From contig VAZL01000515.1 of the NCBI GenBank assembly GCA_005883445.1, positions 1 to 22,528 of the forward strand: a stretch of DNA of 22,528 nt, read 5' to 3'. Source of the DNA: Alphaproteobacteria bacterium. Its GTDB lineage: Bacteria > Pseudomonadota > Alphaproteobacteria > Rhizobiales > Xanthobacteraceae. This document shows, in pieces, positions 14,614 through 22,167 of this stretch. A program made the translations under genes and the position numbers. The notes beneath the pieces were generated by a model. It had not been told where the DNA came from and searched no databases. It saw only the letters and a program-made list of their open reading frames with translations. Positions within the stretch are counted from its first letter, which is position 1. Each line of letters starts with the position of its first letter.

Positions 14614-15720
14614 TCACTTGCCGCGCGGCGCGTTCAGGCTGGCATCGAAGAACCTCAAGGCGGCGTCGGCGATCACCGCATGGATCTTGCCGCGGCCCAC
14701 GCCGGGAGCGTCGATGCAGGCCTGCGGAAATTCATTTCTGCCGTCATCGTCACATTCATTGATGAAGATGTCGTGATCGACGCGGCCGGGAATGACGTAA
14801 AGCTCGGCGTGGGCGATGTGTCGCGCGGCGAACTCGGCGTTGTCCTTGGGCGGCGCCTGGGTGTCGCCGGCGCCGACGGTGATGTAGGTCGGCACGGCGA
14901 GTTGCCGCAGCCCGGCCTCATCCATGCCGAAGGCTTGCACGATGCCGGGCGCCATTGCCAACACGGCCTTGACGCGCGGGTCGTGCACGTCGAGCGCCGG
15001 CCGCGCGTCGAGCGGCAGCTCGTTGCGCAGATATTCCGGCACCATCGGATTGTTGCGCCAGCCGCGTTGGAAGGCGAGATACTTTTCGGGATTGATCCGC
15101 GCGCCGCCCACCCAGAGCGCCGTGAAGCCGCCTTGCGAATGGCCGGCGACCCCGATCCGGTCCGCGTCGATCGATTTGCCCCAGACCGGATCGTTCAGCA
15201 GGAAGCTGATGCTGAGGGCGACGTCGCGCGGGCGTTGCCAGAGCTTGTTGGCGAGATAGGCGATGGTGGAGTCGTAGGTGTTGGCGCGGTAATGGTTGAG
15301 TGCCGCCACGATGTAGCCGTGCGAAGCCAGAAACTCGGCGAACCAGGCATAGTAGAGACCGTTGCTGCCGCGCCCGTGGGAGAAAACGACGAGCGGACGC
15401 TTCTCACTGTCGGCTGCTTCGGCATCCTTGTAAAGATTGAGCTTGGTGAAGAACGGCAGCACAAACGGCGTGGCGGAGCGTTCGCGCATCGCGGCGGGAT
15501 AGAACACCCTCAGCGTCAGATGGCGGCCGTCCTCGTGCGGGTCGACGTAGTCGAGCTCCCTGATGCCGACCGGAAAGGTGGCGCTGCCCTGCGCGAGCGT
15601 TGCAGCGGGAGAAGCCGCCAGCAGCGCGCAGGCAAGCGTCGCGCCGCGCGCGGCGACCGCCCGCCGGCGAACGGGCGGGAGCAATTTCCGGATCAAGCCC
15701 GGCACATCGTCATTGCGCAT
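14614..15720 (-). CDS. Secreted alpha/beta hydrolase, PAF-acetylhydrolase/dienelactone-hydrolase-like
   Basis: This 368-residue exported esterase has a twin-Arg-less signal region (basic VRRRAVAAR at 17-25, then TLACALLAASPAATLAQ at 28-44 with A-x-A style cleavage). The fold shows LVVFSHGRGSNG (110-121, oxyanion loop) and the nucleophile elbow GVAGHSQGGFT (190-200, Ser195). The likely acid is Asp286 in VGAGDTQAPP and the base His316 in PGRVDHDIF. The spacing fits platelet-activating-factor acetylhydrolase-like lipases/esterases of bacteria; the natural ester is unknown. ATG 15720 is preferred over an upstream start at 15783 because GAGGAGAG lies ten bases before it and the signal peptide begins there. 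It ends 66 bases from the convergent thioesterase gene. Confidence 0.87.
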   Translation of the reverse strand: MRNDDVPGLIRKLLPPVRRRAVAARGATLACALLAASPAATLAQGSATFPVGIRELDYVDPHEDGRHLTLRVFYPAAMRERSATPFVLPFFTKLNLYKDAEAADSEKRPLVVFSHGRGSNGLYYAWFAEFLASHGYIVAALNHYRANTYDSTIAYLANKLWQRPRDVALSISFLLNDPVWGKSIDADRIGVAGHSQGGFTALWVGGARINPEKYLAFQRGWRNNPMVPEYLRNELPLDARPALDVHDPRVKAVLAMAPGIVQAFGMDEAGLRQLAVPTYITVGAGDTQAPPKDNAEFAARHIAHAELYVIPGRVDHDIFINECDDDGRNEFPQACIDAPGVGRGKIHAVIADAALRFFDASLNAPRGK

Positions 15721-15827
15721 GCGCCAGTTCTCTCCTCGATTGGGCGCGAACGCAAGGCACGCAACAGCGATGTTTGAATTCACGTCTTGCTTCCTTGAGG
15801 CAAGAGAGATTGCATTGAACTCCGCTC

Positions 15828-16012
15828 ATTCCCGCCCCCGCTTTCGCGGGGGTGAACTCCAGCGGGAATCCAGGAGGGACTGGGTCCCCGCAACGGGGTC
15901 CCCGCGACGCATAGCGCGTCGTTAAGGGCGTTCACGCCCGTCTTCGACGGGCTATGGACGCGCGTAGACGCGCTTTTGCGGTCGCGGGGTGCCCCTCGCG
16001 GGGACGAGCGGA
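15828..16012. repeat. Composite palindromic intergenic repeat with at least six hairpins
   Basis: The 369 bases between the hydrolase and the stress-protein gene hold no gene but a dense run of perfect stems. They are ATTCCCGC...GCGGGAAT (15828-15869), which encloses CCCCCGC-TTTC-GCGGGGG (15835-15852); CGACGC-ATAGC-GCGTCG; GGGCG-TTCA-CGCCC; CCCGTC-TTC-GACGGG; and GCGCG-TAGA-CGCGC. The last 21 bases (15992-16012) recur inverted at 18500-18520. From memory, this mix is typical of the mobile intergenic repeats of Bradyrhizobium and Rhodopseudomonas relatives. As RNA the stems could stop transcription or protect transcript ends. Confidence 0.75.
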
Positions 16013-16089
16013 TCTTTACCAGCGCGTTCTTCCCCGCGCAGGTGCGCGGCATTGATTTCTGATCCCACGTCCTAGTATGAGCAATTGCA

Positions 16090-16926
16090 ATGAACGCCAT
16101 TCGCTCCATCGTGCATCCCACCGATTTTTCCGACCTGAGCGCCGCGGCGTTTGCCCATGCGTTGCGCATCGCCTTGGCGGCGCGAAGCAAATTGCACCTC
16201 CTGCACGTGTCCCAATACGACGCCAACGAAGCCTTGGCGTTTCCGCACGCACAGCGCCTGCTCGCGCAATGGGGGCTCTCCCACGAGGATGATCCGCCAT
16301 GGACGATCGCGAGCAAGCTCGGAATCGAAGTCGACAACATACGCATCAAATTGCAAGAACCGGCGCAGGCCATCGTCGACTTTCTGAGCGAGCATGGGAG
16401 CGACCTCGTCGTGCTCGCGACCCATGGGCGCGACGGCGTTGCGCACTGGCTGCATGGGTCGGTGGCGGAAGCTGTATTCCGCCGCTCGGCGATCCCGACG
16501 CTGTTCATTGCACCGGGCGCGCGCGGTTTCGTCGATCAAGTCAGCGGCGACGTGCAGCTCAAGCGCGTGTTGGTTCCGGTCGATTTCTCGCCGCCGCCGG
16601 GCCGTGCAATCGCAGCTATCCAACACTTCGGCCGCCTTCTGACCGGCGGCAACGTCGCCGTGGACCTCCTTCTCGTCGGCGAGGCGGCGCCGCGGCTGCG
16701 TGTTGCGTCGTCGAGCGCCTTGCTGCCGGTGATCCTAAGATCCGGCAACGTCGTGGAATCGATCGTGGACGCCGCCATCGAATTTGATGTCGACGCCATC
16801 GCCATGCCGACGGCGGGACACCACGGCATCCTCGACGCGTTGCGCGGCAGCACGACCGAGCGCGTGATCCGTCATGCGCCGTGTCCGGTCTTCGCCCTAT
16901 CCGCCGCGTCCCCGGGCTCGGGATGA
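16090..16926 (+). CDS. Tandem-domain universal stress protein
   Basis: This 278-residue protein consists of two Usp domains. The first (1-142) begins RSIVHPTDFSDLSAAAFAHA and ends with the nucleotide-binding loop THGRDGVAHWLHGSVAEAVF, where G113-x2-G116 and G123-S124 follow the ATP-binding pattern. The second (157-272) begins KRVLVPVDFSPPPGRAI and ends TAGHHGILDALRGSTTERVI, again with G-x2-G-x6-GS/T. The adenine nucleotide-binding type is therefore likely in both halves. Such proteins accumulate in stress or stationary phase and help survival by means that are only partly known. ATG 16090 directly follows the hairpin repeat region; no strong ribosome-binding site is visible. The 208 bases downstream show nothing coding until the MFS gene. 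Confidence 0.9.
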   Translation: MNAIRSIVHPTDFSDLSAAAFAHALRIALAARSKLHLLHVSQYDANEALAFPHAQRLLAQWGLSHEDDPPWTIASKLGIEVDNIRIKLQEPAQAIVDFLSEHGSDLVVLATHGRDGVAHWLHGSVAEAVFRRSAIPTLFIAPGARGFVDQVSGDVQLKRVLVPVDFSPPPGRAIAAIQHFGRLLTGGNVAVDLLLVGEAAPRLRVASSSALLPVILRSGNVVESIVDAAIEFDVDAIAMPTAGHHGILDALRGSTTERVIRHAPCPVFALSAASPGSG

Positions 16927-17134
16927 CGGGAGCGGCAACTCCTCGCTCGCCATCGAGGCTTGGGCTCGCTCCCTCGATCGCGTAATATGCGGCCCATCAC
17001 AGCGCCCGCCGGTTCGGGCGACCTCGAGCCCGTCGGCAGCGCCAATAACGGCTGAACATAAAGCCGCGCGGCTGCGGCGCGCCTCGATTGCAAGCGACGC
17101 GCGTCGGCGGTTCCGCAAGCAAGAGGGGATGCCC

Positions 17135-18472
17135 ATGACCGACACCGTCGCCCTGCGGCAGCCGTGGTATCGCGGCCTCAACCGTCACCAGTGGAACATC
17201 CTGCTCGCCGCCAATCTCGGCTGGCTGTTCGACGGGTTCGAACTGTATGCGCTGATCTTGACGGTCGGTCCGGCCATGCGCTCCTTGCTCGACCCGTCGC
17301 AGTATCCGCAGATTCCCGCCTACATCGGCACGGTCGTCGCCATCACGCTGCTGGGTTGGGGCATTGGCGGCATCGTCGGCGGCGTGCTCGCCGACTACAT
17401 CGGGCGCAAGCGCACGATGATTCTGGCGATTTTGGCCTACTCGATCACGACCGGGCTCACCGCGATCTCGTTCGATTGGATATCGTTTGCGATTCTGCGC
17501 TTCCTCGTCGGCATTGCCATCGGATCGGAATGGGCGACCGGCTCGTCGATGATGGCCGAGCTGTGGCCCGATCACGCCCGCGGCCGCGGCGCCGGCCTCA
17601 TGCAATGCGGCATCGGCATCGGCAACTTCCTCGCGGCCTTTGTATGGCTCTATGTCGGCGCGTTCGGCCCCGAGTCCTGGCGGTACTTGTTTCTCATCGG
17701 CATCCTGCCGGCGCTGCTGACGTTGTGGATTCGCACGGCGATCCCGGAATCGGAGAAGTGGGAACAGATCGACCAGCGGCGCAGAGCGGCGCGTGCGCGC
17801 CAACGCAGCGGCGGCGAGCTGGCGGCAGACGAGCACGCCCTCACGCGCTTTACCGCCGCGGATCTGTTCACCAACGCGGAGATCCGCCGGCGCACGACCA
17901 TCGCGCTCCTGCTGTCGCTCACGACCACGCTGGCCTGGTGGGGCATCTCGTCGTGGCTGCCGCCTTACGCCGCCTCGCTTGCGGCGAAGGCCAACCTGCC
18001 GCCGCAACAATGGGCCGCGTATGCCGGGATGGCCTACAATTTCGGCGGCGTGCTCGGCTACATCTGCCTGGGCTTCCTCGCCGACTGGATCGGACGCCGG
18101 CCGACCGCCATGCTCTATTTTGCCATGGCGTTCATCATGACGCCGGTCTTGTTCCTGTGGACGCAGGATCTCAACCTGCTGTTGCTTGCCGCCGGCATCA
18201 ACGCGTTCTTCACCTTGGGGCAGTATTCGTGGATGCCGGTGTGGCTGCCCGAGCTGTTTCCGACGCGCTCGCGCGGCACTGGCATCGCCTTCGTGTTCAA
18301 TGCGCCGCGCTTCATCGCATTCCTCGGCCCGCTGTTCGCCGGCACGCTGATCGTGCAATTCGGCGGATTCGGCCAGGCCGCGATGATCTTGGCCTGCATC
18401 TACTTCCTGGGCTTCCTGGCCGCGCCCTTCCTGCCGGAAACAAAAGGACAGCCGCTGCCCGAGGACGTCTGA
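17135..18472 (+). CDS. MFS transporter, metabolite:H+ symporter type
   Basis: This 445-residue inner-membrane carrier has about twelve predicted helices in two halves with a hydrophilic central loop (QRRRAARARQRSGGEL). The first helix contains NLGWLFDGFELYALIL, where the embedded Asp is typical of proton-coupled aromatic-acid, sialate or metabolite symporters. The loop 2-3 signature LADYIGRKRT and its second-half repeat LADWIGRRPT are clear. The end of the family pattern is PELFPTRSRGTGIAFVFNAP followed by LPETKGQPLPED. The substrate cannot be told. The frame is open from 16874, within the stress gene, but AAGAGGGG (17121-17128) points to ATG 17135, six bases on; ATG 17129 is too close. It converges on the TPR gene. 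Confidence 0.9.
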   Translation: MTDTVALRQPWYRGLNRHQWNILLAANLGWLFDGFELYALILTVGPAMRSLLDPSQYPQIPAYIGTVVAITLLGWGIGGIVGGVLADYIGRKRTMILAILAYSITTGLTAISFDWISFAILRFLVGIAIGSEWATGSSMMAELWPDHARGRGAGLMQCGIGIGNFLAAFVWLYVGAFGPESWRYLFLIGILPALLTLWIRTAIPESEKWEQIDQRRRAARARQRSGGELAADEHALTRFTAADLFTNAEIRRRTTIALLLSLTTTLAWWGISSWLPPYAASLAAKANLPPQQWAAYAGMAYNFGGVLGYICLGFLADWIGRRPTAMLYFAMAFIMTPVLFLWTQDLNLLLLAAGINAFFTLGQYSWMPVWLPELFPTRSRGTGIAFVFNAPRFIAFLGPLFAGTLIVQFGGFGQAAMILACIYFLGFLAAPFLPETKGQPLPEDV

Positions 18473-18499
18473 ATTCGATTCGAATGGCGAGTTCTCTCT

Positions 18500-18520
18500 T
18501 CCGCTCGTCCCCGCGAGGGG
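18500..18520. repeat. Inverted second copy of the 21-bp end of the hairpin repeat
   Basis: The 21 bases are the exact reverse complement of 15992-16012 and lie in the 59-base gap between the convergent MFS and TPR genes. They include the small palindromic core CCCCTCGCGGGG. The two copies in opposite orientation bracket the stress-protein and MFS genes. The remainder of the larger element is not present here, so this is an end fragment or an independent minimal unit. Confidence 0.7.
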
Positions 18521-18531
18521 ACCCGCCAGCG

Positions 18532-20193
18532 CTATTGCTTCGCCTGCTGCAGGTAGGCCTTGGCTTGCGCGAGCTCGGGCCTCGTGCCGCCGTCGGCGAG
18601 CTCGAGCAACTTGCCATAGTAGCTGCGCGCGGCGGCCGTGTTTCCGGCGGCGGCTGCGGCAGCCGCCGCGCCGGCATAGCTGCGCAGCCGATTCTTCCCG
18701 CCGCGCAGCGACGCTTCGAAGGCCGCGAACGCCTCGCCCGGCCGCCCCAGCTCCAATAGCAGCAGTCCGAGCGCCTCATGCGCGGTCATGCCGATCGGAC
18801 CGGGGCTGAGCGTGTCGTGGGTTTCGGAGGTCTCTTCCGCGTCGGCCGCCTCCTGCATCAGCGCCACCGCCTCGGCGTTGCGGCCGAGCGCGCGTTCGAC
18901 GAAGGCGCTCGCCACCTTGTGCTGGATCGCGACCTGTCGCGCCCAGTAGAGGTTCTTTGCGTCCGCAAGCGCCTTCTGCAGCGTCGCGAGCCGATCGAGC
19001 TCGGCGCTCGCCTGCTCCGGCCGGCCGCTGCGCGCGAGTCCGACCGCGCGCGCGAAATGCGGCACCGATTCGGCGTAAGGATAGCGGCTCGGCCGCGCCG
19101 GCAGGCTAGCCGCCGTCTCCCAGTCGAGACGCTCCAGCGCCCAGCGCGCTTCCATCGCCGCCACGCCGAACGGACGTGAACGCAGGCCGCTCTCGTGCTT
19201 GCGCGCGACGAGGTCGTTCTCGATCTTGAGCGCAAGATCGAGCGTTTCCTTGGCCTTGGCGTCTTGAGCGAGCTGCAGATGGGCATAGACGAGATAATCG
19301 AGCGCGTGGATGCGATCCTCCGGCGTGCCCCGGTCGGCTTCCGCGGTCTCCGCCGCGTCGTTCGCCGTGATCGTGTCCTTCCAGCGGCCGAGCAGCACGT
19401 AGGTATGCGACGGCATGTGGATCGCATGCGGCACGACGGTCACGCAGATCGCGTAGTTCTGCGCCGCGGCGAGCGCGCGGTCGACCAGCGCCGGATAGTC
19501 GTAGGCGTGAATGATGTAATGGCTCGGGCCGGGGTGTTGCGGCTTCTCCGCGAACACCTGCTCCAGAATCTCGCCGGCCTTGAGCTGATTCTTGTAGGTC
19601 TTGTCGAGACCGTCGGCGGTGGCGAGCAGCGACAGCGCGTAGAAGATGCGTGCTTCGCGATCGTCGGGGTAGCGCTGCGCGAGCGCTTCCATCTTGCGCA
19701 TATAGGCGGCGGCGCGCGTGCGATGATCGAGCTTGTCGTAATCGGCGTAGAACGCCGCGAGCGCGTCGAGATAGTCGCGTTCGCGCGGAGTCTTCGCATC
19801 TAGCGCCAGCGCCTGCGTGATGGCGTCGCTTCCCTTCTTCAGGTTCGCCGGGGTCGGCGGCGCCCAAATCTGGTTCCAGACGCTCATGGCGATACCCCAA
19901 TACGCCATGGCGCAATCGGGTTTGGCCTCGGCGATCGCAGTAAATTCCTTCAATGCCTGGCCGTACCAGAACGAGTGCAGGGCCGCGAGCGCGGCATCGA
20001 AGCGCGCTTGAATGTCGGCGCCGCACGAGATTGGAAAGCTCACGTCCCGTCCGCGCCCTTCCATCAGATCATGAGCGTTGCTCTGCGCGCTGGCGCTGCG
20101 CGCCGTGCCGAGCGCAAGCATCGCGGCAAGAGCTGCCACAAGCCACGGTCGTGTCTTGGAGCCGGGCCGAAGCCCGGTGCGATCAATCATCAT
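18532..20193 (-). CDS. Exported tetratricopeptide-repeat protein
   Basis: This 553-residue protein has an N-terminal signal (KTRPWLVAALAAMLALGTAR then SASAQ) and a mature part made almost wholly of helical pairs with TPR character. Examples are QALKEFTAIAEAKPDCAMAY, RYPDDREARIFYALSLLATA and LGLLLLELGRPGEAFAAFEA. The central VVPHAIHMPSHTYVLLGRW is a conserved landmark of a bacterial TPR group whose function I do not know; the clustered His residues (HxxHMPSH) might bind metal, though this is a guess. An alanine run (YAGAAAAAAAAGNTAAA) lies near the C-terminus. Translation probably starts at ATG 20193 (ATG 20190 is adjacent), with CGGAG upstream; the frame extends further to 20235. It is 120 bases after the TTT receptor gene on the same strand and could be transcribed from its own promoter. 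Confidence 0.82.
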   Translation of the reverse strand: MMIDRTGLRPGSKTRPWLVAALAAMLALGTARSASAQSNAHDLMEGRGRDVSFPISCGADIQARFDAALAALHSFWYGQALKEFTAIAEAKPDCAMAYWGIAMSVWNQIWAPPTPANLKKGSDAITQALALDAKTPRERDYLDALAAFYADYDKLDHRTRAAAYMRKMEALAQRYPDDREARIFYALSLLATADGLDKTYKNQLKAGEILEQVFAEKPQHPGPSHYIIHAYDYPALVDRALAAAQNYAICVTVVPHAIHMPSHTYVLLGRWKDTITANDAAETAEADRGTPEDRIHALDYLVYAHLQLAQDAKAKETLDLALKIENDLVARKHESGLRSRPFGVAAMEARWALERLDWETAASLPARPSRYPYAESVPHFARAVGLARSGRPEQASAELDRLATLQKALADAKNLYWARQVAIQHKVASAFVERALGRNAEAVALMQEAADAEETSETHDTLSPGPIGMTAHEALGLLLLELGRPGEAFAAFEASLRGGKNRLRSYAGAAAAAAAAGNTAAARSYYGKLLELADGGTRPELAQAKAYLQQAKQ

Positions 20194-20313
20194 GGCAGCA
20201 CTCCGATGCGGTTGCGTCTGTTCATCATAGGTCAATTCGAGCGCTCCGCAATCACGCGGCGTCGCGCCCCAAACTGAGTGAGGCGAGCCTTCGCACGCCA
20301 GGCTCGGCAGCGG

Positions 20314-21282
20314 CTACTTCCTCTCGGTGATCTCTTGGATCAGCGGTTTCCACTGTGCAATTTCCCGCAAGATCTGCGCACGGAACTGCTCGGGCGTGGT
20401 CTTGACTGTGTCGGCACCAGCCTTTCCCATGATGTCCTTCACCCCTGGGTCGTCGGCCATCTTGATCAGGATCTCGGACAACTTGCGGATGATCGGTTCC
20501 GGGGTCTTCGACGGGGCCATGATGGCGTTCCACGTCTCCACAACAAAATCGGGGACTGTCTCATTCACAGTGGGAAGATCGGGCAAGTAGGGGCTGCGGT
20601 TGAGCGAAGTCACGGCTAGACCGCGCACCGATCCGGCTTTCACCTGCGGCAGACCGTCGGTCATGTTGGCGAAGGAGAAATCGACCTCGCCGGAAACCAC
20701 CGCGGCCGTGGAAAGCGCACCGCTCTTGAACGGGATATGCACCACCTTGATGCCGGTGCGGGCCTGGAACAGCTCGACCGAGTAGTGGGTCAGGCCGCCG
20801 GCGCCGTTGGAGCCGTAATTGAGCTTGCCGGGATTGGCCTTGGCGTGGGACACGAGCTCGGCCAGGGTCTTCACCGGCAGGTCGTTCCTGACGATGACCA
20901 CCTGCGCGATCGAGCTGACGACGCCGACGGGCGCGAGATCCCGCAATGGATCGTAGCCCACCTTCTGGTTCGGATCGAAGGGCGCGGTCGAGATGGCGCC
21001 GATGCTGCAGACGCAGAACGTATAGCCGTCGGCTGCTGCATTCACGACGGCCTGCGTCCCCACGATGCCGCCGGCGCCCGCGCGGTTGTCCACAATCACC
21101 GGCTTGCCCAAGGCTTTCTCGACGTAACGCGCGGTCAGCCGGGCAACCAAGTCCGTATACCCGCCTGCTCCATAGGGCACGACGAACGTGATGGGCCGGG
21201 TCGGCCATGCATCCTGCGCTCGCAGCATGCTCGGCGCCAACGCGATCCCCAGCGACAATACCAGTCCTGCAACATGCTTCAT
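20314..21282 (-). CDS. Tripartite tricarboxylate transporter substrate-binding protein (Bug family)
   Basis: This 322-residue periplasmic receptor opens with a signal peptide (HVAGLVLSLGIALAPSMLRA, cleaved before QDAWP). The mature start WPTRPITFVVPYGAGGYTD is the classical Bug/TctC beginning. Further markers are VDNRAGAGGIVGTQAV, LNYGSNGAGGLTHYSVELF and HIPFKSGALS. Such receptors bind carboxylates (citrate, aromatic acids, other small organic acids) through water-mediated contacts and hand them to TctA/TctB; many occur as orphans without membrane partners, as here. ATG 21282 is preferred to GTG 21285 by its distance from AAGGAG. It lies 54 bases downstream of the RraA-like gene on the same strand, so the two are probably one transcript and the ligand may relate to that enzyme's pathway. 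Confidence 0.93.
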   Translation of the reverse strand: MKHVAGLVLSLGIALAPSMLRAQDAWPTRPITFVVPYGAGGYTDLVARLTARYVEKALGKPVIVDNRAGAGGIVGTQAVVNAAADGYTFCVCSIGAISTAPFDPNQKVGYDPLRDLAPVGVVSSIAQVVIVRNDLPVKTLAELVSHAKANPGKLNYGSNGAGGLTHYSVELFQARTGIKVVHIPFKSGALSTAAVVSGEVDFSFANMTDGLPQVKAGSVRGLAVTSLNRSPYLPDLPTVNETVPDFVVETWNAIMAPSKTPEPIIRKLSEILIKMADDPGVKDIMGKAGADTVKTTPEQFRAQILREIAQWKPLIQEITERK

Positions 21283-21336
21283 CACGTTCTCCTTGCGTTG
21301 TGTAACCGCGGCGTCCCCCGTGATCGTCGGCGACGC

Positions 21337-22050
21337 TCAGCGGCCGTGGGCCGCGCGCCAGCGCTTGAACTCCTCGCGTGCCTCCGGCCCCGGCGGATAG
21401 ATGCCGAAGATCGAGCGCCCTTCCGCCACCTTCTCCTGTACGAAATCCTCGAACGCCGTTTGCTCGAACGCCTCCTCCGCCACCTCCTCGGCGATGTGCT
21501 GAGGGATCACCGCAACGCCCTCGTCGTCGCCCACCATGATGTCGCCGGGATAGACCGGCACCTCGCCGCACGCGATCGGCACGTTGAGGTCGACGGCGTG
21601 ATGCTTGATCAGGTTGGTCGGCGCCGCCGCGGCGGCGTGATAGGCGGGAAAGGGCATGCGCGCGATCTGCGGCGAGTCGCGCAAGCCGCCGTCGGTGACG
21701 AAGCCGGCTGCGCCGCGCTTCCACAAGCGCGTGACCAGAATCCCGCCGGCGGAGGCCGCCGACGCGTTGCGGCGGCTGTCGATCACGAAGACATGGCCGG
21801 GCGGGCATTCTTCCACGCCCTTGCGCTGCGGATGGCTGCGGCCTTCGAACACGCCCAGATGATCGAGATCTTCCCGCGCCGGAATGTAGCGCAGCGTGTA
21901 GGCCGGACCGACCATCGCCGGCCCGCCGGGGTTGAGGCGATGGATGCCCTGGATGAAGGTGTTGCGAAAGCCACGCTTGAACAGAACGGTGGTGAGGGTG
22001 GCGGTGGACACCGCCGTCAACTTCTCCCGGCTCTTGGCGCTCAGCGACAT
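21337..22050 (-). CDS. RraA-like protein / 4-hydroxy-4-methyl-2-oxoglutarate aldolase family
   Basis: This 237-residue protein belongs to the family named after RraA (an RNase E inhibitor) that also contains the class II HMG/CHA aldolases of aromatic acid breakdown. The metal and substrate site VTDGGLRDSPQIA has the Arg124-Asp125 pair kept in active aldolases. The Gly-rich PGGPAMVGPAYTL and GDIMVGDDEGVAVIPQ are the other signatures. It is longer than E. coli RraA (about 160 residues). With the adjacent transporter receptor this favours an enzyme role over RNase control, although automatic annotation often calls this subgroup a ribonuclease regulator. ATG 22050 has GGGGG ahead of it. It is the first gene of a likely operon with the TTT receptor. 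Confidence 0.85.
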   Translation of the reverse strand: MSLSAKSREKLTAVSTATLTTVLFKRGFRNTFIQGIHRLNPGGPAMVGPAYTLRYIPAREDLDHLGVFEGRSHPQRKGVEECPPGHVFVIDSRRNASAASAGGILVTRLWKRGAAGFVTDGGLRDSPQIARMPFPAYHAAAAAPTNLIKHHAVDLNVPIACGEVPVYPGDIMVGDDEGVAVIPQHIAEEVAEEAFEQTAFEDFVQEKVAEGRSIFGIYPPGPEAREEFKRWRAAHGR

Positions 22051-22117
22051 GGCGACCCCCTTTTTCAGGGCGGACGTTTGCGCCCTCCCGCCGGGTTGTC
22101 AATTCTTGCGGTGTCGA

Positions 22118-22129
22118 CTTGTATACGAG
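22118..22129. promoter_or_regulatory. CTTGTATACGAG near-palindrome, candidate GntR-type operator
   Basis: A 12-base near-palindrome centred on GTATAC sits 68 bases ahead of the rraA-like start and 38 before the methyltransferase start. FadR-subclass GntR regulators of acid-catabolism genes often bind sites with a GTATAC-like core. The only other GTATAC I saw in the window is inside coding sequence. No GntR gene is visible here. Confidence 0.3.
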
Positions 22130-22167
22130 CGCCGAGCCTACGCAGCGTCATTTGACGGAGCAGCCAC

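Noticed and set aside
15828..16012. Possible CRISPR array in the hairpin region
   Set aside because: The stems differ from each other in sequence, there are no evenly spaced identical repeats with unique spacers, and no cas gene is present.
16997..18358. A 453-codon open frame antisense to the MFS gene
   Set aside because: Its translation is low-complexity and charged with no recognisable domain, while the plus strand encodes a clear twelve-helix transporter.
20561..22102. A 513-codon minus-strand frame across the rraA-like and TTT genes, and a 472-codon plus-strand frame opposite them
   Set aside because: Both run through two genes with clear family motifs in other frames; their own translations resemble nothing and have extreme Arg content.
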